In this document: positions 41,594-50,516 of the stretch, in pieces | How the letters are laid out: each line of letters starts with the position of its first letter | Position numbering within the stretch: the stretch's first letter is position 1 | Source of the DNA: FEN-299 sp963727765 | Lineage (GTDB): Bacteria > Acidobacteriota > Vicinamibacteria > Vicinamibacterales > Fen-181 | Assembly (NCBI GenBank): GCA_963727765.1 | Contig: CAVSGZ010000008.1 | Coordinates: forward strand, 558,001 to 622,000 | Length of the DNA: 64,000 bases | Direction: 5' to 3' | Translations under genes and position numbers: made by a program | Notes under the pieces: generated by a model | Database searches by the model: none | What the model was told of the DNA's origin: nothing | The model's input: only the letters and a program-made list of their open reading frames with translations

Positions 41594-44245
41594 ATGATGC
41601 CGATGCTCGCACTTCGCCTGCGGCGGCTGCTTTCGTGGGTCGGCCGGCTGCTCCTGTCGCTGAGGTACCGCGTGGAGGTCCGCGGCCTCGAGGAGATCCG
41701 GGCCCGCGGCACGAGCCGCGTCATCTTCCTGCCCGGCCACGTCGCCCTGATCGACCCCGCCATCCTGATGGTGCGGCTCGACCGCTGGTTCCACCCGCGA
41801 TCGCTCGGCGACCAGTATCAGATCACGCAGCCGGTGGTGGGCCAGCTGGCGCGGCTCTACGGCGTCAGGCCGCTGCCCAACATGGAGCGGCAGGGGCTCT
41901 CTGTGCTGGATGCCACGCGCCAGGCGCTCGCCGACACGATCGCCGGCGTCCAGGCGGGCGAGAACCTCCTGTTCTATCCGTCGGGCCGGATCCGTCAGCA
42001 GCACGTCGAAGAGATCCGGGCCGCGAGCGGCACGGAGGTGCTCGTCAAGTCGGTGCCGGAGGCCCGCGTCGTCCTCGTCCGGCAGACGGGGCTCTGGGGC
42101 AGCAGCTTCAGCCTTGCGTTCGACGGCAAGATGCCGTCCGCCGTCGCCATGGCCTGGCGCGGCTTCAAGTACCTCCTGCTGAACGGCCTGTTCTTCATGC
42201 CGCACCGCCGGGTGCTCATCGAGTTCGTCGAGCCGGCCGACTTCCCGCGCGACGGAAGCCGGATGGCGATCAACAACTACCTGGAAGCGTTCTACAACGA
42301 GCGAGCGCCCCGCAACACTTACGTGCCGTACGGCTTCTGGGAACGCGGCGGCGTGCGTGAGCTCCCGGACCCCGAGGTGCAGCGCATCGCCGGCGACGCG
42401 TCGGAGGCCCCTGAGGCGACGCGGCGGATCGTGATCGAGGAGATGACGCGGCTGACCGGGCGGGCCAACGTGCGGCTGGAGGATCGCCTGGCGCAGGATC
42501 TCGGTCTCGACAGCCTGGCGTCGGCGGATCTGGCGCTGTGGATCGAGAAGGAGTTTGGCTTCCCGGTCGGCACGCCGGAGAGTCTGATGACCGTCAGCGA
42601 CGTCGTGCTGGCCGCCTCGGGCAAGGGCATCTCGGCGATCGAGTCGCCGCTCAGGCCGGCCAGCGCCGCCTGGATGTCCGCGGCCAGCGACCGGCGGCTG
42701 GCCATCCCCGACGTGGCCACGATCACGAGCGCCTTTCTCGAGCAGGCCTCACGCCGCCCCGACGAACCGATCCTCGCCGACCAGACGAGCGGAGAGGTCA
42801 CGTTCAGGCGCCTCGTGCTCGGCGTGATGCTGCTCTCGCCGGCCATCAGGCAGATGCCGGGCCAGTACGTGGGGATCATGCTGCCGGCGTCGGTCGGCGC
42901 AGGCCTGTTCTACGTGGCCGCGCTATTTGCCGGCAAGACGCCCGTGATGATCAACTGGACCACCGGCTCGCGCAACCTCGTGCATGCGCTCGACGTGCTC
43001 GGCGTGGACCGCGTGATCACCGCCGGGGCCCTGCTCACGAAGCTCGAGGGAATGGGAGTCGACCTCTCGGCGCTGGCGGGGCGGTTCGTGCTGGCCGAGG
43101 ACCTGCGGTCGCGCCTGACCACTCGCGCGAAGGTCTCGGCGCTCGTGCGCAGCCGCCTGAGCTGGCGGTCCTTGAGGAGCGTGACGCCGACCCACGACGC
43201 GGTCGTCCTCTTCACCAGCGGCTCGGAGAGCCTGCCCAAGGCCGTTCCGCTCACGCACACGAACATCCTCACCAATCTGCGCGACGTGTTGGCGGCGGTC
43301 CACGTGGAGGAGCGCGACGTGCTCATCGGCATGCTCCCGCCGTTCCACTCGTTCGGCATCGTCGTGACGACGATCCTGCCGTTGTGCTCGGGGCTGCGCA
43401 CCGTCTACCATCCGAACCCGACTGAGGCGGCGGTGCTCGCGCGCGTCGTGGAGGCGTACCGCGTGACGATGCTCGTCGGAACACCGACGTTCCTCAACGG
43501 CATCGTCCGCGCCTCGAAGCCGGGCCAGTTGTCGTCGCTGAGATTCGCCGTGACCGGGGCGGAGAAGTGCCCCGAGACGGTCTACGAGGCCCTGCGGCGC
43601 GCCTGCGACCGGGCGATCATCCTCGAGGGCTACGGGATCACCGAGTGCTCGCCGATCGTGTCGGCCACGCGTCCGGAGCGGCCGCAGCCTGGCAGCATCG
43701 GGAAGCCGCTCGACTCGGTGGAGTGGGCGGTCGTCAATCTCGAGACCAACGCGGCGGCCCCGCCGGAAGAAGCCGGGATGCTGCTCGTGCGCGGCCCGAG
43801 CATCTTCTCCGGGTATCTCAAGTACGCCGGCGAGTCGCCGTTCGTCGCGTGGGGCGGCAAGTCGTGGTACCGGACCGGCGACCTGGTCCGGGCCGACGAG
43901 ACCGGGTATCTCACCTTCGAGGGGCGACTGAAGCGCTTCGTGAAGCTCGGCGGCGAGATGATCTCGCTGCCGGCGATCGAGGCGGTGCTGCTGCCGCACT
44001 TCACGACCGAGGAGGACGAGGGACCGCCGCTGGCCGTCGAGGCGCTGGGCGCGGCGGAGAGCCCCGAGATCGTCGTGTTCGCGGTGCGGCCGACGACGCG
44101 CGACGAGGTCAACCGGCTGATCAGGGACGCGGGACTCAGCCCGCTCTACCACGTGCGGCAGGTGATCGCTGTCGACAGGATTCCCGTGCTCGGCACGGGG
44201 AAGACGGATTATCGGGGGCTCAAGGAACGGTACGGGCGAGCATAG
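41594..44245 (+). CDS. acyltransferase-ACP-acyl-ligase fusion (Aas/PlsC-like)
   Basis: 883 aa in three parts. The N-terminal glycerophosphate-acyltransferase-like domain has the HX4D motif in GHVALIDPA and a YPSGRI box. A short acyl-carrier-protein domain carries the phosphopantetheine Ser in DLGLDSLASADL. The C-terminal AMP-forming ligase has LFTSGSESLPKAVPLTHTN, EGYGITECSP and the lysine region GTGKTDYRGLK. Aas of E. coli joins an acyltransferase and an acyl-ACP synthetase; the embedded ACP is the unusual part here. It may load and transfer fatty acids into phospholipid or a lipid natural product. ATG 41594 or 41597. Confidence 0.88.
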   Translation: MMPMLALRLRRLLSWVGRLLLSLRYRVEVRGLEEIRARGTSRVIFLPGHVALIDPAILMVRLDRWFHPRSLGDQYQITQPVVGQLARLYGVRPLPNMERQGLSVLDATRQALADTIAGVQAGENLLFYPSGRIRQQHVEEIRAASGTEVLVKSVPEARVVLVRQTGLWGSSFSLAFDGKMPSAVAMAWRGFKYLLLNGLFFMPHRRVLIEFVEPADFPRDGSRMAINNYLEAFYNERAPRNTYVPYGFWERGGVRELPDPEVQRIAGDASEAPEATRRIVIEEMTRLTGRANVRLEDRLAQDLGLDSLASADLALWIEKEFGFPVGTPESLMTVSDVVLAASGKGISAIESPLRPASAAWMSAASDRRLAIPDVATITSAFLEQASRRPDEPILADQTSGEVTFRRLVLGVMLLSPAIRQMPGQYVGIMLPASVGAGLFYVAALFAGKTPVMINWTTGSRNLVHALDVLGVDRVITAGALLTKLEGMGVDLSALAGRFVLAEDLRSRLTTRAKVSALVRSRLSWRSLRSVTPTHDAVVLFTSGSESLPKAVPLTHTNILTNLRDVLAAVHVEERDVLIGMLPPFHSFGIVVTTILPLCSGLRTVYHPNPTEAAVLARVVEAYRVTMLVGTPTFLNGIVRASKPGQLSSLRFAVTGAEKCPETVYEALRRACDRAIILEGYGITECSPIVSATRPERPQPGSIGKPLDSVEWAVVNLETNAAAPPEEAGMLLVRGPSIFSGYLKYAGESPFVAWGGKSWYRTGDLVRADETGYLTFEGRLKRFVKLGGEMISLPAIEAVLLPHFTTEEDEGPPLAVEALGAAESPEIVVFAVRPTTRDEVNRLIRDAGLSPLYHVRQVIAVDRIPVLGTGKTDYRGLKERYGRA

Positions 44246-44299
44246 TCGGCCCAGGGTTCAAGCCAAGAGACTTAGGGCTCACGCCGTCCCATGAGACGT

Positions 44300-44360
44300 C
44301 AGTCGTGGCCCGGTTCGTCGCGCCGAGCTGAGTCCGGCGCGACGAACCGGGCCACGACTG
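44300..44360. repeat. perfect 25-bp inverted repeat
   Basis: Arm one (44300-44324) and arm two (44336-44360) are exact reverse complements, with an 11-base loop GAGCTGAGTCC. They begin CAGTCGTGGCCCGG and end CCGGGCCACGACTG. It lies between convergent genes and could act as a bidirectional terminator or be a mobile REP-like element. Confidence 0.8.
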
Positions 44361-44405
44361 CCCTTCGACTGTGCTCAGGGCAGTGGTGAGCCAGCCGAAC
44401 CACTG
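44361..44405. repeat. REP-like palindrome and adjacent stem-loop
   Basis: CCCTTCGACTGTGCTCAGGG (44361-44380) is an imperfect palindrome of the widespread CCCTGAGC...GTCGAAGGG kind. Directly after it CAGTGGT (44381-44387) pairs with ACCACTG (44399-44405). Confidence 0.5.
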
Positions 44406-44464
44406 GCGTCTCACCAGCCGGCCGACGCCGGTCTTGCCGCTGCAGGTCCTGCAGCCGTACGTGA

Positions 44465-44501
44465 CAAAGGCCCGAGGCGGTCCGACCACCCCGGGCCTTG
44501 T
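44465..44501 (-). terminator. rho-independent-like terminator of pckG
   Basis: On the minus strand AAGGCCCG (44499-44492) pairs with CGGGCCTT (44474-44467), with a further partial inner stem. The transcript then continues TTTGTC. It lies 24 bases after the pckG stop. Confidence 0.65.
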
Positions 44502-44524
44502 CGTCGGTCACTTGTGCGGCCGAC

Positions 44525-46318
44525 TTACTTCTTCGCCGCGAGCAGCCGCTTCTCGAGCTCGGCCAGTTCCTTGGTGAGCCCGGCGGGCATCCGGTCGCCG
44601 AACTTCTCGTAGTGCGATTTGATGAGCGGGAGTTCCGCCAACCAGCCGTCCACGTCGACCTTCAAGAGCAGGTCGAGCGCCGCGGACGAGATATCGAGTC
44701 CGTTGAGGTCGAGCGCGCCCGGAGCCGGCAGCGATCCGATGGGCGTCTCCACGGCCTTGCCGCCGCCCGTCACCCGCTCGAACACCCACTTGAGGACGCG
44801 ACTGTTCTCGCCGTAGCCCGGCCAGATGAACTTGCCGTGCTCGTCCTGGCGGAACCAGTTGACGTAGTAGAGGCGCGGCAGCTTGTCGGGGCTCGTCGCG
44901 GCGCCGACCTTCAGCCAGTGCGCGAAGTAGTCCCCCATGTGGTAGCCGCAGAAGGGGAGCATCGCAAACGGGTCGCGCCGGAGCTGGCCGACCTTCCCGG
45001 CCGCCGCGGCCGTCGTCTCGCTACCCATGATCGAGCCGAGGAACGTGCCGTGCTGCCAGTTGAACGCCTCGGTGACGAGCGGCACCACGGTGGCGCGACG
45101 GCCGCCGAAGAGCATCGCCGAGATCGGCACCCCCTTCGGGTCCTCCCACTCCGGAGCGATGACCGGACACTGCTTGGCCGGCGCGGTGAACCGCGCGTTG
45201 GGGTGCGCCGCCTTCCTCCCGCAGCCTGGGTGCCACGGCCGCCGCAGCCAGTCCATCAGCTCTGGCGGCTCCTTGTCGGTCATGGCCTCCCACCACACGT
45301 CGCCATCCGGGAGCATCGCGCAGTTGGTGAAGATCGAGTTCGCGTGCAGCGTCAGGATCGCGTTCGGGTTCGACTTCATGTTGGTGCCGGGCGCCACGCC
45401 GAAGAACCCGGCCTCGGGGTTGATGGCGTAGAGCCGGCCGTCGGGCCCGAACTTCATCCAGGCGATATCGTCGCCGATCGTCTCGACCTTCCAGCCCGGC
45501 ACCGTCGGCACCAGCATGGCGAGATTGGTCTTGCCGCACGCCGACGGGAAGGCGCCGGTCACATAGCGCACCTCGCCCTGCGGGCTGGTCAGCTTGAGGA
45601 TCAGCATGTGCTCGGCGAGCCAGCCCTCGTCGCGCGCCTGCACCGACGCGATCCGGAGCGCGTGGCACTTCTTGCCGAGCAGGGCGTTTCCACCGTAGCC
45701 CGAGCCGAACGACCAGATCTCGCGAGTCTCTGGAAAATGGCAGATGTACTTGTTGCTGGCGTTGCACGGCCACGGCACGTCGGGGTTGTTGCCCTCGAGC
45801 GGCGCGCCGACCGAGTGCATGCCCCTGACGAACTCGCCGTCGGCGCCAAGCACCTCGATCACCTTGCTGCCGACGCGGGTCATGATGTGCATGTTGGCAA
45901 CGACGTAGGGCGAATCGGTGATCTCCACGCCAATCTTCGCAATCGGTGACCCGACCGGGCCCATGCTGTAGGGAATCACGAAAAGCGTGCGGCCCTTCAT
46001 CGAGCCCTTGAAGAGGCCCGTGAGTGTCGCCTTCATCTCGGCTGGGTCGGCCCAGTTGTTGGTCGGTCCGGCATCGTCCTTCTTCGCCGAGCAGATGAAC
46101 GTGCGGTCCTCGACGCGGGCCACGTCGGCGGGGTCGGACCGCACGAACACGCTGTTCGGTCTGGCCGGGTCCATCCTGATCGCCGTGCCCGCCTGCACCA
46201 TCAGGCGCAGCATCTCCTGATATTCCTTGGGGGATCCATCGCACCAATGGACCCGGTCCGGCTGGCAGAGGGCCGAGACCTCGTCGACCCACTGGGCAAG
46301 ACGTGCATGCCTGGTCAT
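44525..46318 (-). CDS. pckG: phosphoenolpyruvate carboxykinase, GTP-type
   Basis: This 597-aa gluconeogenic enzyme interconverts oxaloacetate + GTP with PEP + CO2 + GDP. The GTP-class P-loop with its reactive Cys is clear (TGAFPSACGKTNLAML), as are GPTNNWADP, CHFPETREIW and the C-terminal YYVNWFRQDEHGKF/IWPGYGENSRVL. Length and motifs match the vertebrate/actinobacterial GTP type, not the ATP type. ATG 46318 has AAGGAG 8 bases before it. An interrupted palindrome GTTGG-GGCG-CCAAC lies just upstream in the leader (46334-46347). Confidence 0.94.
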   Translation of the reverse strand: MTRHARLAQWVDEVSALCQPDRVHWCDGSPKEYQEMLRLMVQAGTAIRMDPARPNSVFVRSDPADVARVEDRTFICSAKKDDAGPTNNWADPAEMKATLTGLFKGSMKGRTLFVIPYSMGPVGSPIAKIGVEITDSPYVVANMHIMTRVGSKVIEVLGADGEFVRGMHSVGAPLEGNNPDVPWPCNASNKYICHFPETREIWSFGSGYGGNALLGKKCHALRIASVQARDEGWLAEHMLILKLTSPQGEVRYVTGAFPSACGKTNLAMLVPTVPGWKVETIGDDIAWMKFGPDGRLYAINPEAGFFGVAPGTNMKSNPNAILTLHANSIFTNCAMLPDGDVWWEAMTDKEPPELMDWLRRPWHPGCGRKAAHPNARFTAPAKQCPVIAPEWEDPKGVPISAMLFGGRRATVVPLVTEAFNWQHGTFLGSIMGSETTAAAAGKVGQLRRDPFAMLPFCGYHMGDYFAHWLKVGAATSPDKLPRLYYVNWFRQDEHGKFIWPGYGENSRVLKWVFERVTGGGKAVETPIGSLPAPGALDLNGLDISSAALDLLLKVDVDGWLAELPLIKSHYEKFGDRMPAGLTKELAELEKRLLAAKK

Positions 46319-46333
46319 CGAATCTCCTTCTTG

Positions 46334-46347
46334 GTTGGGGCGCCAAC
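46334..46347. promoter_or_regulatory. operator-like palindrome in the pckG leader
   Basis: GTTGG and CCAAC flank GGCG, 16 bases upstream of the pckG start and in the gap shared with the divergent lipoprotein gene. It borders the only AT-rich stretch of the gap. The regulator is unknown. Confidence 0.3.
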
Positions 46348-46453
46348 TAAATATGTTACCCGAAAACCGGTCCCTTTTTCGCTTGCCCGCCGGGCACCGC
46401 CCGCATAGCATGACGGCCAACCTAGGCCCCCTCGACCGACCCGGAGGCTCTCG

Positions 46454-47065
46454 ATGCGAAGGTCATCCGCCCGGGCGGTGCTGACCGCCGCCGCACCGCT
46501 CGTCGTCTTCTGTTTGTTCGCCGCCGGCTGCGGCACGCGCAAGGCGCCGGCGACGACGCCCCAGCCGCCGGGACCGGTCACGGCCGCGCCAGCACAAGCC
46601 ACGGCCCCCAGACCTTCTGGCGCAGGCGGATCAGTGCCTGGCGCCCACTCACTCGCGCCGGCGCCGCTCGTCGGTCACGTCACGCGCAAGGCTCTCGAGA
46701 ACTACGAAACGTGGAAAACGCTGCGCGCGGACGACTACACTCCCGACCCGGCGGCCGTCAGAACGATTGCCTCGCACTGGCGCGGCGTCCGCGTGCTCGT
46801 GATACTCGGGACGTGGTGCAAGGACAGCAAGCGCGACCTGCCGCGCTTCTTCAAGATCGCAGACCTTGCGAAGATCCGGCTCGACAGCGTGACGCTCGTG
46901 GCCGTCGACCGGTCCAAGAAGGACGCGGAAGGCCTCGCGGAGGCGAACAAGATCGAGCGCGTGCCGACGTTCGTCTTCTTCCGCGGGAAGAGGGAAGTCG
47001 GCCGCGTCATCGAGAAGCCGGTCACGACGCTCGAGAACGATATGGCGGCGATTCTCTCGAAATGA
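46454..47065 (+). CDS. thioredoxin-fold lipoprotein with CxxS site
   Basis: 203 aa. A lipobox (FAAGC, Cys26) follows a signal peptide, then a Pro/Ala/Thr-rich linker. The thioredoxin-like domain carries LGTWCKDSKRDLPRF as its active-site region and the cis-Pro in RVPTFVFFRGK. The motif is CKDS, not CxxC, so classical disulfide reduction is unlikely and a mono-Cys role is possible. It is probably attached to the outer or inner membrane. The substrate is unknown. Confidence 0.8.
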   Translation: MRRSSARAVLTAAAPLVVFCLFAAGCGTRKAPATTPQPPGPVTAAPAQATAPRPSGAGGSVPGAHSLAPAPLVGHVTRKALENYETWKTLRADDYTPDPAAVRTIASHWRGVRVLVILGTWCKDSKRDLPRFFKIADLAKIRLDSVTLVAVDRSKKDAEGLAEANKIERVPTFVFFRGKREVGRVIEKPVTTLENDMAAILSK

Positions 47066-47080
47066 CAGGGACGGGTCAGT

Positions 47081-47108
47081 GGTCAGCGGATCTCGTAATC
47101 CGCTGACC
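47081..47108. terminator. hairpin between convergent genes
   Basis: GGTCAGCGGAT (47081-47091) and ATCCGCTGACC (47098-47108) form a perfect 11-bp stem with a 6-base loop. It lies in the 91-base gap between the lipoprotein gene and the S46 peptidase. Confidence 0.55.
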
Positions 47109-47156
47109 GCTGCCAGCCTCGCGGGACCCCGTCCTCCGACCGTGATCCGCTGCCGG

Positions 47157-49223
47157 CTACCGCCCCGTGATCTCCTTCACTAGCCTCTCCGCCCCGTAGA
47201 TCTTCGAGAGCGCTTCGAGGATGCCGGCGCTGTGGACGCCGACGGCGCGCGCGCCTTCGGCCTCGTCGATGTACATGTAGCGGTTGGCGAGCTTCTGCCG
47301 GTTGCTGTCGAAGTTGAGCCCAACCAGCTCCCCCTTGCGGTTGATGACGGAGCTGCCGGAGTTGCCGCCAATCGTGTCGGCCGTGTACGCGAAGTTGAGC
47401 GGCGTGGCCATGTTGAGTTCGGCGCGGCGATTGAACCAGCGCTCGGGCAGGAAGAACGGCGCCAGGTTGCCGAACGACACCGCGCGGTCGAACAGGCCGT
47501 AGAAGGTCGTCTGGTAGGGGACCAGCGTCGTGCCGTCCTCGTAGCCGAGCACCGTGCCGTAGCTGATGCGCACCGTGGAATTCGCATCCGGGTACATGCT
47601 CTTGCCGTAGACCGCGAACCTGGCCCGCGCGATCCGCTCCCCGGCCGTCGTCTCCACGTTGGTGATGTGCTGTTCGATCCAGCTCCGGATCTCGCGCATG
47701 ACGGGGTCGACGCGCCGGGCCAGGACGATCATCGGATCGTCGGATTTCGCGATCGCAGCCGGCCCCGACTCGAACAGGGACCGGCGGAACGCCGGATCGC
47801 CGAGCTTCGTGCCGCCGACGGCGGTCCGGGCCACAGATGCGGCGGTCTGTCCGTTGAGCGCCGCCTTGACGAACGGGTCGGCGTTGCCAAGCGCCTTCTG
47901 GCCATCGGCCAGCCACGAGGCGAGGAGCGACTCCTCCATGTCCGGGTAGACCGGGGCGGACGAGAACAACGTCGTCTTCAGCGCGCCGATCCGCGTATCG
48001 CGAAACTCGTCGAGCCGCGACGCGTTCGGCTTGGCCGATTCCTCGCCGTACCGCACCAGCGTCAGTGCGAAGCCCGCCAGCTGCGACGGCGTCAGCGTCG
48101 AGAACGCGTTCCGCCTGGCGTAGGGCTCGTACGCCCGGAAGGCGGCGGCGATCTGGTCCCAGCCGTCGCCGTACGCCTTCTGCCACGAAGGGTTCTCGGC
48201 GACCGCCTTGCGGAGCTTCCCCTCTTCGGCCATCTTCGCCGACATCAGCCGCTCGTTCTCGAGACCGTTCTGCTGGCCCACCAGGCGCTTGAGCGAGTTC
48301 TCGAGACCGCGCAGCGAGGCCGACGCGCGCCGCCGGGCCTCCGTACCCGTCGCCGCGTAGCGCGCCAGCGCGTCGCGCCGCGCCATGTAGACCTCCATCT
48401 GCGTGGGGTTCAGCACGTCGCGATGGAAGTCGATCTGCGCCATGGTCAGCAGGCGCGAGGTCGTCCCGGGGCTGCCGACGGCGAACACCAGTTCATGTTC
48501 CTCCGCCCCCTTGGCGGACCACGCCAGGTATTCGGTTCTCGCCGGCTGGCCGTTCTCGTAAGCGCGGAAGAAGGCGACGTCGAGGTCGTAGCGCGGATAG
48601 GTGAAGTTGTCGTAGTCGCCGCCGAAGAACCCCGTGGCCTCCTCGACCGCGAACACGAGGCGGACGTCGGTGTACTTCTTGTAGCGGTAGAGCCAGTACT
48701 CACCGCCGCTGTAGAGTTTCACCACCTCGCTCTGGAGGCCGGTTCGTTCTCCCGACTCCTTCTCGATGCCCGCGATCGCTCCACGGCGCGCCTCGGCGGC
48801 ATCACGGTCGCTCATCCCAAGCTTGACCGCCCCCTGCACCCGTGCCGTCACGTCCTCGTAGGACACGAAGACATTGACGTCGATGTCCGGGCACCTCAGT
48901 TCCTGCTCGGGTGCGGCCGCGTAGAAGCCGTCGCGCACGTAGTTGTGCTCGGGCGTCGAGAGCTTCTGGATCTGGCCGTTGGCCACGTGCTGGTTGGTGA
49001 TGATGAGCCCGTCGGGCGAGACGAAGGCGCCCGACGAGCCGTCGACGCGCGGCGAGGCCAGCCGGATGTGCTCCAGCCACTGCGGCGTCGGCTCGAATTT
49101 GTAGTTCTCCTTCCACAGCTTGAGCGGCGGATTGTCGAACGTCCACATGCCGTCGTCGGCACCGGCAGCCTGGATCAGCAGGAGACAGACGACGGCCATC
49201 GACAGCAGGAGCGGTCTTTTCAT
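47157..49223 (-). CDS. S46-family dipeptidyl-peptidase (DPP7/DPP11-like)
   Basis: 688 aa. A signal peptide (LLLSMAVVCLLLIQAAGA) is followed by the family N-terminus DDGMWTFDNPPLKLWKENY. The chymotrypsin-like site is visible with His79 in LIITNQHVANG and the Ser in TIGGNSGSSVINRKGELVG. S46 enzymes remove dipeptides from peptide N-termini in the periplasm and are common in peptide-fermenting or predatory lineages. The start overlaps the upstream stop by one base (TAATG), linking it with the OYE-type gene. Confidence 0.9.
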   Translation of the reverse strand: MKRPLLLSMAVVCLLLIQAAGADDGMWTFDNPPLKLWKENYKFEPTPQWLEHIRLASPRVDGSSGAFVSPDGLIITNQHVANGQIQKLSTPEHNYVRDGFYAAAPEQELRCPDIDVNVFVSYEDVTARVQGAVKLGMSDRDAAEARRGAIAGIEKESGERTGLQSEVVKLYSGGEYWLYRYKKYTDVRLVFAVEEATGFFGGDYDNFTYPRYDLDVAFFRAYENGQPARTEYLAWSAKGAEEHELVFAVGSPGTTSRLLTMAQIDFHRDVLNPTQMEVYMARRDALARYAATGTEARRRASASLRGLENSLKRLVGQQNGLENERLMSAKMAEEGKLRKAVAENPSWQKAYGDGWDQIAAAFRAYEPYARRNAFSTLTPSQLAGFALTLVRYGEESAKPNASRLDEFRDTRIGALKTTLFSSAPVYPDMEESLLASWLADGQKALGNADPFVKAALNGQTAASVARTAVGGTKLGDPAFRRSLFESGPAAIAKSDDPMIVLARRVDPVMREIRSWIEQHITNVETTAGERIARARFAVYGKSMYPDANSTVRISYGTVLGYEDGTTLVPYQTTFYGLFDRAVSFGNLAPFFLPERWFNRRAELNMATPLNFAYTADTIGGNSGSSVINRKGELVGLNFDSNRQKLANRYMYIDEAEGARAVGVHSAGILEALSKIYGAERLVKEITGR

Positions 49224-50233
49224 TAGTCCGGTCGCCTCACCATCGACAGGTGAGCGATGGCCTTGCCCGCCCACTCCGGGTCGTTGAGCATCGCCCGCCC
49301 GACGCCGATCAGATCGGCCCATCCCTCGCGCACGGCGCGATTGGCCAGGTCCGGCTCACCGAGCCCGCCGGTGACCATCACCGGCACCGGGACGACCGCC
49401 TTGATCGCCTGCGCGTAAGGCACGAAGTAGGCCGGCCCCTTGCCCGCGCCGCGCGAGCCCTGCAGTCCGCCCGAGACGTCGATCAGATCGGCTCCGGTCT
49501 CGGCGAGCCTGGAGGCCGTCCAGCACGCGTCGTCGATCTCGAGGCCGCCCCGCATCTCGTCGTGCGCGCCGAGCCGGACGAAGACGGCGATCTCGCGGGC
49601 GACGCGCCTGCGAACCTCGCCGAGCACCTCCAGGTGCAGACGGCTGCGGTTCCCGACTGGGCCGCCATAGTCATCGTCACGGCGGTTGGTCAGCGGCGAC
49701 AGGAACTGGCTGAGCAGGAAGCCGTGCGCCGCGTGGACCTCGACCGCCTGGAATCCGGCGGCCTGCGCGCGAGTTGCGGCGTCGCCGAACGCGACGACGA
49801 TCTCTGGAAGCATCGCTTGGCCGACAGCCTCGGGAACATCGCCGTCGGGCTCGTTCGGATGACGGACGGCCGACGGGGCCAGCGGACGTGCGCCGATGAC
49901 GCGGGACGACCCGCGCGACCCCGCATGCGAGATCTGGAGGCAGGCCACCGCGCCCTCGTTCTTGATGGCCGCCGCCAGCCGGCGCAGGCCGTCGACGGTC
50001 GCGTCGGCGTGGACGCCGATCTGGGTGGACGAGTGGCGGCCACGCGGATGAACGAACGCGTGCTCGACGATGACGAGGCCGCACCCGGCCGCCGCACGCC
50101 GGCGGTGGTATTCGACGATCGCTGGCGTGACGAGCCCGTCCGGCGTGGCCTGTCCCGACCACATCGGCGGCATGACGATACGGTTCCTCAACGTGAGGCC
50201 GTGCAGAGATAACGGAGAGAGCAAGTCCGGCAT
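49223..50233 (-). CDS. old-yellow-enzyme-family NADH:flavin oxidoreductase
   Basis: This 336-aa FMN-dependent TIM-barrel has the family N-terminus LHGLTLRNRIVMPPMWSG. The substrate-site His pair and Tyr lie in AAHGFLLSQFLSPLTNRRDD, ending with YGG. The FMN phosphate site is MVTGGLGEP and GVGRAML. It lacks the C-terminal [4Fe-4S] and NADH domains of 2,4-dienoyl-CoA reductase, so it is the short OYE type that reduces activated alkenes. The physiological substrate is unknown. It is co-translated with the S46 peptidase. Confidence 0.88.
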   Translation of the reverse strand: MPDLLSPLSLHGLTLRNRIVMPPMWSGQATPDGLVTPAIVEYHRRRAAAGCGLVIVEHAFVHPRGRHSSTQIGVHADATVDGLRRLAAAIKNEGAVACLQISHAGSRGSSRVIGARPLAPSAVRHPNEPDGDVPEAVGQAMLPEIVVAFGDAATRAQAAGFQAVEVHAAHGFLLSQFLSPLTNRRDDDYGGPVGNRSRLHLEVLGEVRRRVAREIAVFVRLGAHDEMRGGLEIDDACWTASRLAETGADLIDVSGGLQGSRGAGKGPAYFVPYAQAIKAVVPVPVMVTGGLGEPDLANRAVREGWADLIGVGRAMLNDPEWAGKAIAHLSMVRRPD

Positions 50234-50287
50234 GAGGTCTTCTCCGGGGACTCAGGAGGTCGAGGCGGGCAGCGTGGCGGGGGCGAA

Positions 50288-50310
50288 CAGCCGGTGCCGG
50301 GCACCGGCTG
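50288..50310 (-). terminator. hairpin downstream of the micro-ORF
   Basis: CAGCCGGTGC (50288-50297) and GCACCGGCTG (50301-50310) form a perfect 10-bp stem with a 3-base loop, 18 bases after the micro-ORF stop. Confidence 0.5.
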
Positions 50311-50327
50311 CCGTCGTTCGGGCCGCC

Positions 50328-50399
50328 CTACTTCGCGGCCTTTTTCTTCGGCGCGGCGGCCTTCTTGGCCGTTCCGCACTTCGAACCGCACTTTGCCAT
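50328..50399 (-). CDS. 23-aa Lys/Ala/Cys-rich micro-protein
   Basis: On the minus strand ATG at 50399 opens a 23-codon frame ending in TAG. It encodes a sequence starting MAKCGSKCGTAKK followed by Ala/Lys/Pro repeats. GGAGG (50407-50411 on the complement) stands 7-8 bases before ATG, and a 10-bp hairpin follows the stop. The two Cys are spaced CGSKC. The composition is histone-tail-like and could bind nucleic acid or metal. The combination of Shine-Dalgarno, full frame and terminator is the evidence for expression. No family is recognised. Confidence 0.5.
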   Translation of the reverse strand: MAKCGSKCGTAKKAAAPKKKAAK

Positions 50400-50466
50400 G
50401 GCAACCTCCGTCTGGTGGAACACTGGGGAGCGCGGGAATCGTACAGCGGCGGGCGCGGAGAAGCAA

Positions 50467-50516
50467 GGCTGATGGCTCAGGGCTCAGGCCAGAACGGCTC
50501 AGGGCTCAAGGCTCAG
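50467..50516. repeat. heptamer tandem repeats (GGCTCAG)n
   Basis: GGCTGAT, GGCTCAG and GGCTCAG, a spacer of eight bases, then GGCTCAG, GGCTCAA and GGCTCAG. This is the same unit family as at 17488-17514. It ends right at the glycosyltransferase stop. Confidence 0.7.

Noticed and set aside
47232..49226. Plus-strand open frame of 664 codons over the S46 peptidase
   Set aside because: Val/Arg/Gly-rich shadow without motif; the minus-strand peptidase has signal peptide and catalytic residues.
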